Shown in pieces: positions 1-8,500 of a DNA stretch of 64,000 nucleotides; position 1 is the stretch's first letter, and every line of letters begins with the position of its first letter. Location of the stretch: the NCBI GenBank assembly GCA_003762875.1, contig RIBL01000010.1, forward strand, positions 1 to 64,000. The letters run 5' to 3'. The translations under genes and the position numbers were made by a program. The notes beneath the pieces were generated by a model. That model was not told where the DNA came from. It made no database searches and was given only the letters and a program-made list of their open reading frames with translations. Source of the stretch: Muribaculaceae bacterium Isolate-110 (HZI). Lineage in GTDB: Bacteria; Bacteroidota; Bacteroidia; Bacteroidales; Muribaculaceae.

Positions 1-114
1 ACCAATGCCTCCGCCGAAGCCTTCAACTCTAAAGTCAAGATCTTCCGCTCGCAAATGCGCGGTGTCCGAGATCGCGATTTCTTCATCTTCCGCCTGGTCA
101 AACTATACGCCTGA
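1..114 (+). CDS. ISL3-family transposase, C-terminal fragment (cut by window edge)
   Basis: Frame 1 is open from the first base to a TGA at 112-114 and encodes 37 residues. The stretch NASAEAFNSKVKIFR followed by a GVRD..FF.FRL.KLYA ending is what I recall of the C-terminal end of ISL3 (IS204/IS1001/IS1165) DDE transposases. The rest of the gene lies upstream of the window, so I cannot say whether the element is intact. No convincing terminal inverted repeat can be fixed without the left end. The assignment rests on a short tail and on family knowledge. Confidence 0.7.
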   Translation, partial: TNASAEAFNSKVKIFRSQMRGVRDRDFFIFRLVKLYA

Positions 115-484
115 ATATTTAACACTTCGTTCTGCTCAATTTAACATATGCACCGGAATTTCGGCTTGAGCCGAAAATTGGTGCCAAAAATTTCTGGCAC
201 TGTTTTTGGCACCGATTTGGCACCAAAATGATTTTCGCTGAATATTCCACTGAAGACATTTTTTCCTCCGCAAGGCCTCAGATTTCTTTCAGACCATACT
301 GAATTTTCTACGCGAAGATAATAAAGATGCTTCCGACACTTGCTATGCAAATCGTTGAAGAATAATGAAATGAGTATGAATTTCAGCCATGACACCCATT
401 CGGAAGGCTCTCGCAAGCCATTGGCACCAACCGGGAACCTTCATTCCTCATCGTTCTTCATCGGCGTGCATAGGGCATATAAAA
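115..484. other. Non-coding stretch downstream of the transposase, with iterated TGGCACC words
   Basis: No convincing gene is present; the short open frames here have no recognisable product. The word TGGCAC(C) occurs at 195-200, 207-213 and 218-224, about one helical turn apart, with an inverted copy at 180-186 and a further copy inside TTGGCACCAA at 421-430. A short palindrome (TTTCGGCT, TG, AGCCGAAA) lies near 162-179. These could be subterminal transposase-binding repeats or the right end of the insertion element. Confidence 0.4.
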
Positions 485-522
485 AGCAAAACGCCGATTA
501 TATTGATAATCAGCGTTTTGCC
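485..522 (-). terminator. Rho-independent terminator of the CAT tRNA
   Basis: AGCAAAACGC/GCGTTTTGC arms enclose an inner ATTAT/ATAAT stem. Read on the minus strand the hairpin is followed by TTTTTAT. It lies about 20 nt beyond the 3' end of the tRNA. Confidence 0.75.
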
Positions 523-543
523 TTAATTTAACATTAAAATAAG

Positions 544-617
544 TGGTCCCACTAGGGCTTGAACCTAGGACCCACAGATTATGAGTCTGTTGCTCTAACC
601 AACTGAGCTATAGGACC
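544..617 (-). tRNA. tRNA with CAT anticodon (Met, or Ile2 if lysidine-modified)
   Basis: The minus strand folds into a 74-nt cloverleaf. The acceptor arms are GGTCCTA and TGGGACC with discriminator A, the D-arm contains AGCTCAGTTGGTTAGAGC, the anticodon stem-loop is ACAGA-CTCATAA-TCTGT, and the T-arm is CTAGG-TTCAAGC-CCTAG. The anticodon is CAT. Initiator features are absent, so it is an elongator tRNA-Met or the tRNA-Ile that TilS modifies. Sequence alone does not settle this. CCA is not encoded. Confidence 0.93.
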
Positions 618-669
618 AAACGTCGAGATTGGAGCACGAGATGCTTTGCTCTTTTCGTTTTTCGTTGTG

Positions 670-701
670 CAAAGTTAAACAGTTTTATTTATATGTGCAA
701 A
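670..701 (-). promoter_or_regulatory. Promoter of the CAT tRNA
   Basis: On the minus strand the -7 box TAACTTTG (670-677) is preceded by a -33 box TTTG (698-701) with exactly 20 bp between them, the Bacteroidetes primary promoter arrangement. Transcription would start near 663, about 45 nt upstream of the mature tRNA. Confidence 0.7.
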
Positions 702-911
702 CTTTTGAACGATTTTTTGTTTTTTTGTTGATAAAAAAGTGATAAATCGGGGGTGAGGTGTGTGGATTCAGCGATGAGGAGCTAAATGGTCTGAAATGTG
801 ATTTTTTAATTTAGAATGGCCGAATATTTGCACATTTGATATAAACCGTGTGTAATTTTTGATAATTTTTTGGAGTAGGGTGAAGATTATGGTAATAAAT
901 ATCGTTGAAAA

Positions 912-943
912 TTTGTGTTTTACAACATGTTTTCATATTTTTG
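912..943 (+). promoter_or_regulatory. Promoter of the ilv operon
   Basis: TTTG (912-915), a 20-bp spacer and TATTTTTG (936-943) match the Bacteroidetes consensus TTTG/TAnnTTTG. The predicted start near 950 gives a leader of about 60 nt. That leader contains a perfect 6-bp hairpin TGAGGC-TATT-GCCTCA (965-980), 32 nt upstream of the ilvD start codon. There is no run of Ile/Leu/Val codons, so this is not an obvious attenuator peptide. The rest of 618-1012 is AT-rich and shows nothing else. Confidence 0.65.
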
Positions 944-1012
944 CGCCTAAATTATTAAAATTTGTGAGGCTATTGCCTCATTGTAATTGCAAAAGATAAA
1001 CATATACACGAT

Positions 1013-2842
1013 ATGAAAATTCCGTTGAGAAGCGCAGCAAGTACCGAGGGCCGCCGTATGGCGGGAGCCCGTGCGCTGTGGCGTGCCAACGGCATGAAAG
1101 AGGAGCAGTTTGGTAAGCCCATCATTGCCGTCGTAAATTCATTCACACAGTTTGTGCCCGGTCATACACATCTTCATGAGATTGGCCAGGTGGTCAAGGC
1201 GGAGATTGAAAAGCAGGGTTGCTTTGCGGCCGAGTTCAATACGATAGCTATTGACGACGGTATTGCCATGGGGCATGACGGTATGCTTTATTCGCTTCCG
1301 TCGCGCGACATGATTGCCGACTCCATCGAGTATATGGTCAATGCTCACAAGGCCGACGCCATGGTGTGCATCTCCAACTGTGACAAGGTGACCCCCGGCA
1401 TGCTCATGGCTGCCATGCGTCTCAATATTCCCGCCATATTTGTGTCGGGCGGTCCTATGGAGGCCGGCAATGTCGAGGGCAAGGATGTAGACCTGATAGA
1501 TATTATGATAGAGGCGGCCGATGACTCGGTGTCGGATCATCGTGTGACTCTTCTGGAGCAGAAGGGATGTCCCACGTGTGGCTCTTGCTCGGGTATGTTT
1601 ACCGCCAATTCGATGAACTCGCTCAACGAGGCCATAGGTATGGCTCTTCCGGGCAACGGTACGGTGGTGGCTACCCATGCCAAACGTCGCGAGCTTTTCA
1701 AGAAAGCCGCCCGTCAGATTGTTGACAATGCCTATGCCTATTACCGCGACGGTGACGAGAGTGTGCTGCCACGCAGCATAGCTACACGTCAGGCCATGCT
1801 TAACGCTATGACGCTCGACATTGCCATGGGCGGTTCGACCAACACAGTGCTTCACCTGCTGGCTGTGGCCCATGAGGCCGGAGCCGATTTCACGATGGCC
1901 GATATAGACCGTCTTTCGCGTAAGACTCCCGTGCTCTGCAAGGTGGCTCCCAACTCGCATTACCATATACAGGATGTGAACCGAGCCGGAGGCATTCTTT
2001 CCATAATGAATATACTTGCCGAAGCCGGACTTATCGAGACCGATGTGAAGCGTGTCGACCGTATGACTCTCGGTGATGCTCTGGACAAATGGGCTGTCAA
2101 GCCGGGCCGAGAGGTGAGTCTCGAGGCCGACGAGTTGTGGAAGAGTGCGCCCGGCATGAGGCGTACTACCGAGCTTGGCTGTCAGATGAGCTATTATTCC
2201 GAACTTGACACCGACCGCGAGTCGGGATGCATACGCGATATGGAGCATGCTTATGTCAAGGATGGCGGTCTGGCCGTGCTCAAAGGCAATATAGCGCAGG
2301 ACGGCTGTGTGGTCAAGACCGCTGGTGTCGACGAGAGCATATTTCGTTTCAGCGGTCCGGCCAAAGTGTTTACTTCGCAGGAAGCGGCTGTCGAGGGCAT
2401 ACTCCGTGATGAGGTAAAGAGCGGAGATGTCGTGGTCATCACATATGAGGGACCAAAGGGTGGCCCCGGCATGCAGGAGATGCTCTATCCCACCTCTTAT
2501 ATAAAGAGCAAACATCTCGGCAAGGAGTGCGCGCTCATAACCGACGGACGATTCTCGGGCGGAACCTCGGGACTGTCCATCGGCCATATATCGCCCGAAG
2601 CAGCAGCCGGCGGCAATATCGGACTGGTGCGTGATGGTGATATTATCGAAATCGACATCCCTGCCCGCTCCATCAATGTGCTTCTCACCGACAGTGAGCT
2701 TGCCTCGCGTCGGGCCGAAGAGGAGTCGCTCGGGCGTGAAGCGTTCACAGCCCGCGACCGCGACCGCCATGTGAGCCAGGCACTGCGCGCCTATGCCGCT
2801 ATGGTCACTTCGGCCGACAAGGGCGGTGTGCGCATGCTGTAA
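1013..2842 (+). CDS. ilvD: Dihydroxy-acid dehydratase
   Basis: Converts 2,3-dihydroxy-3-methylbutanoate and -pentanoate to the 2-oxo acids, the last step shared by valine and isoleucine synthesis; cytoplasmic, iron-sulfur and magnesium dependent. The 609-residue protein has the usual family length. Visible landmarks are the N-terminal RAxxRA-type start, the [10 protein letters not shown] motif with Cys123, and [12 protein letters not shown] with Cys186, Cys189 and Cys192; Cys123 and Cys192 are the expected cluster ligands. The C-terminal half carries GPKGGPGM and [11 protein letters not shown], the lid and substrate-binding loops. First gene of an operon; ilvB follows after 38 nt. The ATG at 1013 fits the start of the homologous region and lies downstream of the promoter at 912-943. 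Confidence 0.97.
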   Translation: MKIPLRSAASTEGRRMAGARALWRANGMKEEQFGKPIIAVVNSFTQFVPGHTHLHEIGQVVKAEIEKQGCFAAEFNTIAIDDGIAMGHDGMLYSLPSRDMIADSIEYMVNAHKADAMVCISNCDKVTPGMLMAAMRLNIPAIFVSGGPMEAGNVEGKDVDLIDIMIEAADDSVSDHRVTLLEQKGCPTCGSCSGMFTANSMNSLNEAIGMALPGNGTVVATHAKRRELFKKAARQIVDNAYAYYRDGDESVLPRSIATRQAMLNAMTLDIAMGGSTNTVLHLLAVAHEAGADFTMADIDRLSRKTPVLCKVAPNSHYHIQDVNRAGGILSIMNILAEAGLIETDVKRVDRMTLGDALDKWAVKPGREVSLEADELWKSAPGMRRTTELGCQMSYYSELDTDRESGCIRDMEHAYVKDGGLAVLKGNIAQDGCVVKTAGVDESIFRFSGPAKVFTSQEAAVEGILRDEVKSGDVVVITYEGPKGGPGMQEMLYPTSYIKSKHLGKECALITDGRFSGGTSGLSIGHISPEAAAGGNIGLVRDGDIIEIDIPARSINVLLTDSELASRRAEEESLGREAFTARDRDRHVSQALRAYAAMVTSADKGGVRML

Positions 2843-2880
2843 TCAAACGAATAAAAATATCCAATAGGTAAGTTATTTAC

Positions 2881-4602
2881 ATGAGTGAAAAGATAAAAGG
2901 AGCCGAGGCCATGTGCCGCGCGCTTCTGGCCGAGGGAGTCGACACTATATTCGGTTATCCCGGAGGTCAGATAATGACATTTTACGATACTCTCTATGAC
3001 TATCAGGACAGGCTCCGCCACATCCTGGTGCGTCATGAGCAGGGTGCCGTGCACGCGGCCCAGGGCTATGCCCGCGCCTGCGGCAAGGCCGGAGTGGTAA
3101 CAGTGACATCAGGCCCGGCGGCCACCAATGTCATTACGGGTATCGCCGACGCGATGTCCGACTCGACTCCGCTCGTTGTCATTACCGGTCAGGTGGCAGT
3201 GTCATCGCTCGGCACCGAAGCGTTTCAGGAGACCGATGTGCTCGGCATCACGCAGCCAATCACCAAATGGTCCTATCAGATACGCACGGCCGATGAGATA
3301 CCTTGGGCGGTGGCTCGCGCCTTCTATCTTGCCTCTACAGGCCGTCCCGGTCCTGTGGTGCTCGATTTCACCAGGGATGCCCAGCTCGGCATGACCGAAT
3401 GGGACTATAAGCCCATAAACTTTATACGCAGCTATGATCCCGATCCCGAGCTGCAGCCCTCGGCTATAGCCGAAGCGGCCTCGCTGCTCAATCAAGCCAA
3501 GCGACCGCTGCTTCTTGCAGGTCACGGGGTGCTTATTTCCGAGGCCGAAGAGGCTCTGAAGGCTCTTGCTGAGAAGGCAGATATCCCTGTGGCGACCACG
3601 CTGCTCGGACTGTCGTCATTCCCGTCGGACCATCCTCTCAACAAGGGCATGGTGGGGATGCACGGTAATATCGCTCCAAATATCAAGACCAACGAGGCCG
3701 ATGTGATACTCGCAGTCGGACTCCGTTTTGACGACCGAGTGACAGGCCGCATAGACTCTTATGCCCGACAGGCCAAGATAATACATGTCGACATAGACGC
3801 GGCCGAGTTTAACAAGATTATTCCCACTGACGTACACATACATGCCGATGCCCGCAAGGCACTCGAGGCACTGCTCCCCAATATCAACAAGGCATCGCAT
3901 GCCGAGTGGCTCGCATCGTTTGACGCACCGCGGCAGGTAGAGGAAATCGAGGTGATGCAGCGCGAGCTTCATCCCATCGATACCCGCGACGGAGCCATGC
4001 GCATGGGCCAGGTGATACGCAAGGTCTCGGAGATGAGCGGCAATGACGGTATACTTGTCACCGATGTGGGACAGAACCAGATGATGGCCGCGCGTTACTT
4101 CAAATACACCCTCCCCAAGAGTGTGATTACTTCGGGCGGACTCGGCACCATGGGATTCTGTCTGCCGGCGGCCATAGGGGCCAAACTCGGAGCTCCCGGC
4201 CGACAGGTGTTTGCCTTTATGGGTGACGGCGGTTTTCAGATGACCATGCAGGAACTCGGCACCATCATGGATTACCGCATACCTGTCAAGATGATTATTC
4301 TCAATAATAATTTTCTTGGCAATGTGCGCCAGTGGCAGTCGATGTTCTACAACGACCGATTCATGGGCACACCGCTTCTCAACCCCGACTTCGCCATGGT
4401 GAGCCGTGCCTATGGCATCCCGGCCGAGGATGTGTCGGAGATGTCGCAGCTTGACGCCGCTATCGAGAGGATGATAAAGGCTGATACGGCCTATATGCTC
4501 AATGTCAATATCGAGACTGAGGACATGGTGTTTCCTATGGTTACTCCCGGATCGGCTGTTGACGAGATACTCATCAACCGTAACAAAAAATATCAGAAAT
4601 AA
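2881..4602 (+). CDS. ilvB: Acetolactate synthase large (catalytic) subunit
   Basis: Thiamine-diphosphate enzyme that condenses pyruvate with pyruvate or 2-oxobutanoate, the first committed step of branched-chain amino acid synthesis. At 573 residues it is full length. The N-terminal TPP pyrimidine domain carries GYPGGQIM and the HEQGAVHAAQGYARA segment with the catalytic Glu. A central FAD-binding domain contains LRFDDRVTG. The C-terminal domain has GDGGF...ILNNNFLG, the TPP-diphosphate-binding signature. The small subunit starts 12 nt downstream. ilvD lies 38 nt upstream, so the genes are surely co-transcribed. Confidence 0.97.
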   Translation: MSEKIKGAEAMCRALLAEGVDTIFGYPGGQIMTFYDTLYDYQDRLRHILVRHEQGAVHAAQGYARACGKAGVVTVTSGPAATNVITGIADAMSDSTPLVVITGQVAVSSLGTEAFQETDVLGITQPITKWSYQIRTADEIPWAVARAFYLASTGRPGPVVLDFTRDAQLGMTEWDYKPINFIRSYDPDPELQPSAIAEAASLLNQAKRPLLLAGHGVLISEAEEALKALAEKADIPVATTLLGLSSFPSDHPLNKGMVGMHGNIAPNIKTNEADVILAVGLRFDDRVTGRIDSYARQAKIIHVDIDAAEFNKIIPTDVHIHADARKALEALLPNINKASHAEWLASFDAPRQVEEIEVMQRELHPIDTRDGAMRMGQVIRKVSEMSGNDGILVTDVGQNQMMAARYFKYTLPKSVITSGGLGTMGFCLPAAIGAKLGAPGRQVFAFMGDGGFQMTMQELGTIMDYRIPVKMIILNNNFLGNVRQWQSMFYNDRFMGTPLLNPDFAMVSRAYGIPAEDVSEMSQLDAAIERMIKADTAYMLNVNIETEDMVFPMVTPGSAVDEILINRNKKYQK

Positions 4603-4614
4603 AGGACAGGAGAT

Positions 4615-5166
4615 ATGGAAAAGAAAATGTTCACCATCGCGGTATTTACCGAAAACCAGGTGGGATTGCTCAACCGCATCTCCATCATCTTCACTCGCCG
4701 AGGCATCAACCTCGAGAGTGTGTCATCGAGTCCGAGTGCCGAAGCCGGAGTCCACAAGATGAATTTTCTTGTGGCGGGAGAGCGCGAGGTGCTTGAGAAG
4801 GTGGTAAAGCAGATCGAAAAATGTGTCGATGTGCTCAAGGCCTTTCTCTATACCGATGATGAGATCGTGTATCAGGAGGTCGCACTCTACAAAGTGCCCA
4901 CGGTGCGCCTGCTCGACGAGCCTAATCTCGAGCGCATCATACGTGTGCACAACGCCCGTATCCTCGAGATTACGCGTGACTATACTGTCATCGAGAAGAC
5001 CGGCCACGAGACCGAGACACAGGCTCTCTACGACCTGCTAACACAGTATGGCATACAGCAGTTCATACGCTCGGGCCGCATCAGTGTCACCAAGTCGCCC
5101 ACCGAGCACTTCACCCGCTTTCTTGAGGAGCAGGAGGCACGCCGCCGCAATATCGAGGGTGTATAA
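4615..5166 (+). CDS. ilvN: Acetolactate synthase small (regulatory) subunit
   Basis: Regulatory partner of IlvB that stabilises and activates the large subunit and confers valine feedback inhibition. An ACT domain occupies about residues 3-80 (FTIAVFTENQVGLLNRISIIF is the first strand and helix). A second regulatory domain follows to residue 183. At 183 residues it resembles the longer IlvH/IlvN type of about 160-180 residues rather than the short E. coli IlvN. It sits 12 nt after ilvB, an arrangement typical of stoichiometric expression. Confidence 0.95.
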   Translation: MEKKMFTIAVFTENQVGLLNRISIIFTRRGINLESVSSSPSAEAGVHKMNFLVAGEREVLEKVVKQIEKCVDVLKAFLYTDDEIVYQEVALYKVPTVRLLDEPNLERIIRVHNARILEITRDYTVIEKTGHETETQALYDLLTQYGIQQFIRSGRISVTKSPTEHFTRFLEEQEARRRNIEGV

Positions 5167-5184
5167 CAGCAACAGAAATCTTGC

Positions 5185-5928
5185 ATGACAGAATACGTAA
5201 ACGAATTTTATCTCACGGCTGCCGAGGTCAACGCCCAGGAAGAGATGCCCCTGTCGCGTCTGGTCACGCTCATCATCGACACAGCCACCGGCCATGCCAA
5301 CAGTCTCGGGTTTGGTTATGCACACATGATGGAGACCAACACATCGTGGGTGTTGTCGCGCCTGAGTGTTGACATTAAGAGCATGCCGGGTGTCAACCGC
5401 GCATACCGTCTCATTACATGGGTGTCGAGTGTCAACCGCATATATTCCGAGCGTCTTTTTGAACTGAAGGATGCCGCTACAGACGAGACTCTCGCATGGG
5501 CCCACACCACCTGGATGGCTATTGACATGGATTCGCGCCGTCCTACCGACCTGTCGCGCCATCAGGCTCTGGTCGACATTGTCACCGAGCGCGAGTTTGG
5601 AGGTGACAAAGGGGGTAAACTGCTGCCTGTGGGAGCTGAGGCCTCGGGATATACATATATATTTAAGGTGAGCGACATTGACGTCAACCGCCACGTCACC
5701 ACCCGACGCTATATCGACCTTATCACCGACCTGTGGCCGCTTGACAAATATACCGAGAGTCGTGTGTCGCGGTTTGAGATCGCTTTCAAGCATGAGGCGA
5801 GATATGCCGAGGAGTCTGTGACCCTTATGATGCCTCGCGGAGATGCCTCCGACGATGTCTATGACACCGAAATCAGGGTAGGGGATACAAGCTGTGCCCT
5901 CGCCCGCATATATTTCACAAAACGATAA
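5185..5928 (+). CDS. Acyl-ACP thioesterase (FatA/FatB type)
   Basis: Hydrolyses acyl-acyl carrier protein to release a free fatty acid. The 247-residue cytoplasmic protein shows two tandem hotdog domains. The second contains SDIDVNRHVTTRRYIDL (about residues 161-177), the family motif bearing the Asn and His of the active site. In the first domain WVLSRLSVDI and MPGVNRAYRLITWVSS are typical of the family. It starts 18 nt after ilvN, and ilvC begins 34 nt after its stop, so it sits inside the branched-chain amino acid operon. I recall the same placement in Bacteroides. A link to branched-chain fatty acids, which derive from the same 2-oxo acids, is inference. Confidence 0.9.
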   Translation: MTEYVNEFYLTAAEVNAQEEMPLSRLVTLIIDTATGHANSLGFGYAHMMETNTSWVLSRLSVDIKSMPGVNRAYRLITWVSSVNRIYSERLFELKDAATDETLAWAHTTWMAIDMDSRRPTDLSRHQALVDIVTEREFGGDKGGKLLPVGAEASGYTYIFKVSDIDVNRHVTTRRYIDLITDLWPLDKYTESRVSRFEIAFKHEARYAEESVTLMMPRGDASDDVYDTEIRVGDTSCALARIYFTKR

Positions 5929-5962
5929 TCATATAATTGAAAAACTCATAATAATTACAATT

Positions 5963-7006
5963 ATGGCAAAACTTAACTTTGGCGGAGTAGAAGAAACCGT
6001 CATCACACGTGAAGAGTATCCGTTGAGCAAGGCTCTCGAGACTCTCAAAGACGAGACAATAGCAGTGATCGGTTACGGTGTTCAGGGTCCCGGCCAGGGC
6101 CTCGACCTGCGTGACAACGGATTTAATGTGATAGTAGGTCAGCGCGAAGGCAAGACTTATGACAAGGCCGTGGCTGACGGCTGGAAGCCCGGCGAGACAC
6201 TTTTCTCAATCGAGGAAGCCTGTGAGCGCGGTACCATCATTATGTGTCTGCTCAGCGACGCCGCAGTCATCTCTCAGTGGCCTACCATCAAGAAGCACCT
6301 TACCCCCGGCAAGGCTCTCTATTTCAGCCACGGTTTTGCCATCAACTGGAGTGACCGCACAGGCGTCGTGCCTCCTGCCGACGTAGACGTAATCATGGTT
6401 GCCCCCAAGGGCTCGGGCACAATGCTCCGCGTGCTCTTCAAGGAGGGCAAAGGCACCAACTCATCGTTTGCAGTATATCAGGACGCCACCGGCCGCGCGC
6501 TTGACCGCACTCTTGCTCTCGGCATCGGTATCGGCTCGGGCTACCTGTTCGAGACCACATTCCAGCGTGAGGCCGTCAGCGACCTCACTGGCGAGCGCGG
6601 TTCGCTCATGGGTGCTATCCAGGGTCTTCTTCTTGCGCAGTATGAAGTGCTCCGCGAGAACGGCCACACTCCCTCCGAGGCCTTCAACGAGACCGTCGAG
6701 GAGCTCACACAGTCGCTTATGCCCCTCTTTGCAGCCAAAGGTATGGACTGGATGTATGCCAACTGCTCGACAACAGCCCAGCGTGGCGCGCTCGACTGGA
6801 TGGGCCCGTTCCACGATGCCATCAAGCCCGTCGTGCGTGACCTCTATGAGAGCGTGAAGACCGGCCGTGAGGCTCAGCGCAGCATCGACTCCAATACCCA
6901 GCCCGACTATCGCGAGAAGCTCGAGGAGGAACTCAAGGCACTCCGCGAGAGCGAAATGTGGCGCACAGGTGCTGTAGTCCGCACCCTCCGTCCCGAGAAC
7001 GTATAA
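5963..7006 (+). CDS. ilvC: Ketol-acid reductoisomerase, NADP-dependent class I
   Basis: Rearranges and reduces acetolactate or acetohydroxybutyrate to the dihydroxy acid that IlvD uses. The start is taken at the ATG of MAKLNFGGVEE (347 residues). An upstream in-frame ATG at 5894 lies inside the thioesterase gene and would add a non-conserved extension. The Rossmann motif reads GYGVQGPGQGLDLRDNG, the Bacteroidetes variant of GxGxxGxxxA. Metal and substrate residues are expected in the knotted C-terminal domain containing DLTGERGSLMGAIQG and ETVEELTQSLMP. Last gene of the operon; a strong hairpin follows at 7043-7110. Confidence 0.96.
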   Translation: MAKLNFGGVEETVITREEYPLSKALETLKDETIAVIGYGVQGPGQGLDLRDNGFNVIVGQREGKTYDKAVADGWKPGETLFSIEEACERGTIIMCLLSDAAVISQWPTIKKHLTPGKALYFSHGFAINWSDRTGVVPPADVDVIMVAPKGSGTMLRVLFKEGKGTNSSFAVYQDATGRALDRTLALGIGIGSGYLFETTFQREAVSDLTGERGSLMGAIQGLLLAQYEVLRENGHTPSEAFNETVEELTQSLMPLFAAKGMDWMYANCSTTAQRGALDWMGPFHDAIKPVVRDLYESVKTGREAQRSIDSNTQPDYREKLEEELKALRESEMWRTGAVVRTLRPENV

Positions 7007-7042
7007 TCCCCGTCGTCAGCATAGATAGACGCAGGATATTAC

Positions 7043-7110
7043 AAAAGTATCAGAAGAGCCAAAAGTTTTTACAAATTCAGGTAAAAACTTTTGACTCTTC
7101 TGATACTTTT
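7043..7110. repeat. Long intergenic palindrome / bidirectional terminator between ilvC and nadK (repeat family member A)
   Basis: A 30-nt left arm (7043-7072) and a 30-nt right arm (7081-7110) pair at 29 of 30 positions around the 8-nt loop AAATTCAG. The right arm is followed by further T residues, so it can terminate ilvC, and by symmetry nadK on the other strand. The arm is unusually long for a simple terminator. Its 25 nt at 7041-7065 match the arm of the palindrome at 50655-50679 at 21 of 25 positions, which points to a dispersed repeat family. Confidence 0.85.
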
Positions 7111-7139
7111 TTGATTATTTCGGAGTGCCTGATTATACT

Positions 7140-8024
7140 CTAACGTCTCGACATGCCCCAGAGGAGTTTGGAGCTGAGGGTGTCGACAAATGTATGTCCG
7201 TCGCGATGTATGACTTTTATCACAAACGGGGCACGGGAGATGTGGAGATTGACGCTGACGGGGATCACCAGTTGCCGTCCGTCGAGATTGACGCGATAGG
7301 TGTCGGCCCTGGTCTCGACACGAGTTGTAATCATATGGTTGTCGCTCACCACGAGCGGGCGCATGGTCAGGGCGTGGGGTGCTATCGGCGAGAGAGCCCA
7401 GCAGGGGGCGGTGGGCTGTATGATGGGGCCCCCTACCGACAGATTGTAGGCAGTCGACCCTGTAGGGGTTGAAATGATGAGTCCGTCACCCTGATAGGAT
7501 GCAATCTCGATGTCGTCGAGAAACGTATGTATCGTAATCATCGAGGCCGAGTCGTGGCGCAGGATAGCCACCTCGTTGAGAGCATAGGCCCACCCTGTGA
7601 TGGACTGGCGCAAGTGTTCGCCCGAGGCCTTGACCTGGAGCAGCGAGCGCGGCTCTATGAAAAATTTGCCCGAGAGAAGATTCTCCACAATCGCCGGAGC
7701 ATCCTCGAGTGACTCTTCGGCCAGAAATCCGAGATGTCCAGTATTGAAACCGATGATGGGTATCTCCTTGGGCCCGACCCATCGGGCTGTGCGCAGAAAA
7801 GTACCGTCGCCCCCGATGCTTATGGCCACATCGGCCGTAAACTCGTCGGCGTCAAACACATCGTCGGCATCGAGCGGAGTGCCGAGGTCGCGTGTCATGG
7901 CTTCGTAGAAGTGTCGCTGCACGGCCACGAATATGCCGTTGTCAGAGAGAAGTCTGATGAGCGATGCGATGCGGGGCACATCGTCGACGCTCTGACGCCG
8001 TTTGCCGAACACTGCTATTTTCAT
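7140..8024 (-). CDS. nadK: NAD kinase
   Basis: Phosphorylates NAD to NADP in the cytoplasm using ATP or polyphosphate. The 294-residue protein shows the signature GGDGT at residues 71-75, the Asn-Glu pair at 150-151, and the glycine-rich TPTGSTAYNLSVGGP at 186-200, all conserved in the family. Length is normal. It lies 27 nt downstream of the small ACT-like gene on the same strand and probably shares its promoter. It converges on ilvC. The role of NADP in IlvC chemistry is a loose functional tie only. Confidence 0.96.
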   Translation of the reverse strand: MKIAVFGKRRQSVDDVPRIASLIRLLSDNGIFVAVQRHFYEAMTRDLGTPLDADDVFDADEFTADVAISIGGDGTFLRTARWVGPKEIPIIGFNTGHLGFLAEESLEDAPAIVENLLSGKFFIEPRSLLQVKASGEHLRQSITGWAYALNEVAILRHDSASMITIHTFLDDIEIASYQGDGLIISTPTGSTAYNLSVGGPIIQPTAPCWALSPIAPHALTMRPLVVSDNHMITTRVETRADTYRVNLDGRQLVIPVSVNLHISRAPFVIKVIHRDGHTFVDTLSSKLLWGMSRR

Positions 8025-8051
8025 CCTGTCGATGCTTTTATAGTGAGAGGT

Positions 8052-8438
8052 TTATAAATCAATGTAATACATCAGCTCGTTGAGACGGTCGGCAGCGAGC
8101 GGGTCGTCGGCCAGGGCATCATGCTCGACATCCACCACCTCATAGCCATATCTTTCGAGCGACCTTGCCACGGCCAGCGGACTGCGGTGGCTCACCCTGA
8201 GTTCGGTCACCACACGGTTGTCAAGCCGCTCGCCGTCGGTGGTGACGTTGAGGTTGAGCAGGTGGGCGTCGGCATCCTCCACGGCGCGGGCTATGCGCGA
8301 CGCGCTGTAGTCAGAGGGCAGACAGCTCACAAGCAGCCTGCTTGCCTCCTGTCTCGGCGGGTAGATGCGGTCGATTGACGGCTCTGCCGACAGCACCGGG
8401 AGAAATTCGTTGGGTGATATGATGTCTTTTGAGGTCAA
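8052..8438 (-). CDS. Small ACT-like protein; lacks the CBS pair of its usual relatives
   Basis: A 128-residue protein upstream of nadK and divergent from pdxJ. In Bacteroides I recall a protein of about 220 residues at this position with two CBS domains followed by an ACT-like C-terminal domain ending in a conserved helix (RYDxLMxYLNV). Here residues 33-128 fit only that C-terminal part: LLVSCLPSDYSASRIARAVE, then RVVTELRVSHRSPLAVARSLERYG, ending RLNELMYYIDL. The first 30 residues could be a remnant of the second CBS domain. The start used is a TTG at 8438 after an AT-rich leader; no ATG is available nearby. Function unknown; regulation of the neighbouring cofactor genes is speculation. Confidence 0.75.
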   Translation of the reverse strand: MTSKDIISPNEFLPVLSAEPSIDRIYPPRQEASRLLVSCLPSDYSASRIARAVEDADAHLLNLNVTTDGERLDNRVVTELRVSHRSPLAVARSLERYGYEVVDVEHDALADDPLAADRLNELMYYIDL

Positions 8439-8465
8439 AATTTTCGGTTTTCAGTTTTTTCTGAG

Positions 8466-8473
8466 TAAATTTG
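8466..8473 (+). promoter_or_regulatory. -7 box of the pdxJ promoter
   Basis: TAAATTTG matches TAnnTTTG. The region 20 bp upstream is T-rich (TTTTC) rather than a perfect TTTG. Transcription would begin near 8480, leaving about 77 nt of leader. Confidence 0.5.
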
Positions 8474-8500
8474 CATCCGCAATCCTGTCGGGACGTGGTA

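Noticed and set aside
141-416. 91-codon minus-strand frame downstream of the transposase
   Set aside because: Covers the TGGCACC repeat region; composition and content do not look like a protein.
340-531. 63-codon frame next to the CAT tRNA
   Set aside because: It runs into the terminator hairpin of the tRNA and has no recognisable features.
965-980. Attenuator or T-box upstream of ilvD
   Set aside because: Only one 6-bp hairpin is present, with no terminator, no Ile/Val/Leu-rich peptide and no T-box consensus.
1139-2770. 543-codon antisense frame inside ilvD
   Set aside because: Shadow of ilvD; no recognisable domain and no promoter or leader of its own.
5894-5962. Upstream ATG for ilvC
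   Set aside because: It lies within the thioesterase coding region and adds a non-conserved extension. The ATG at 5963 matches the family's start.
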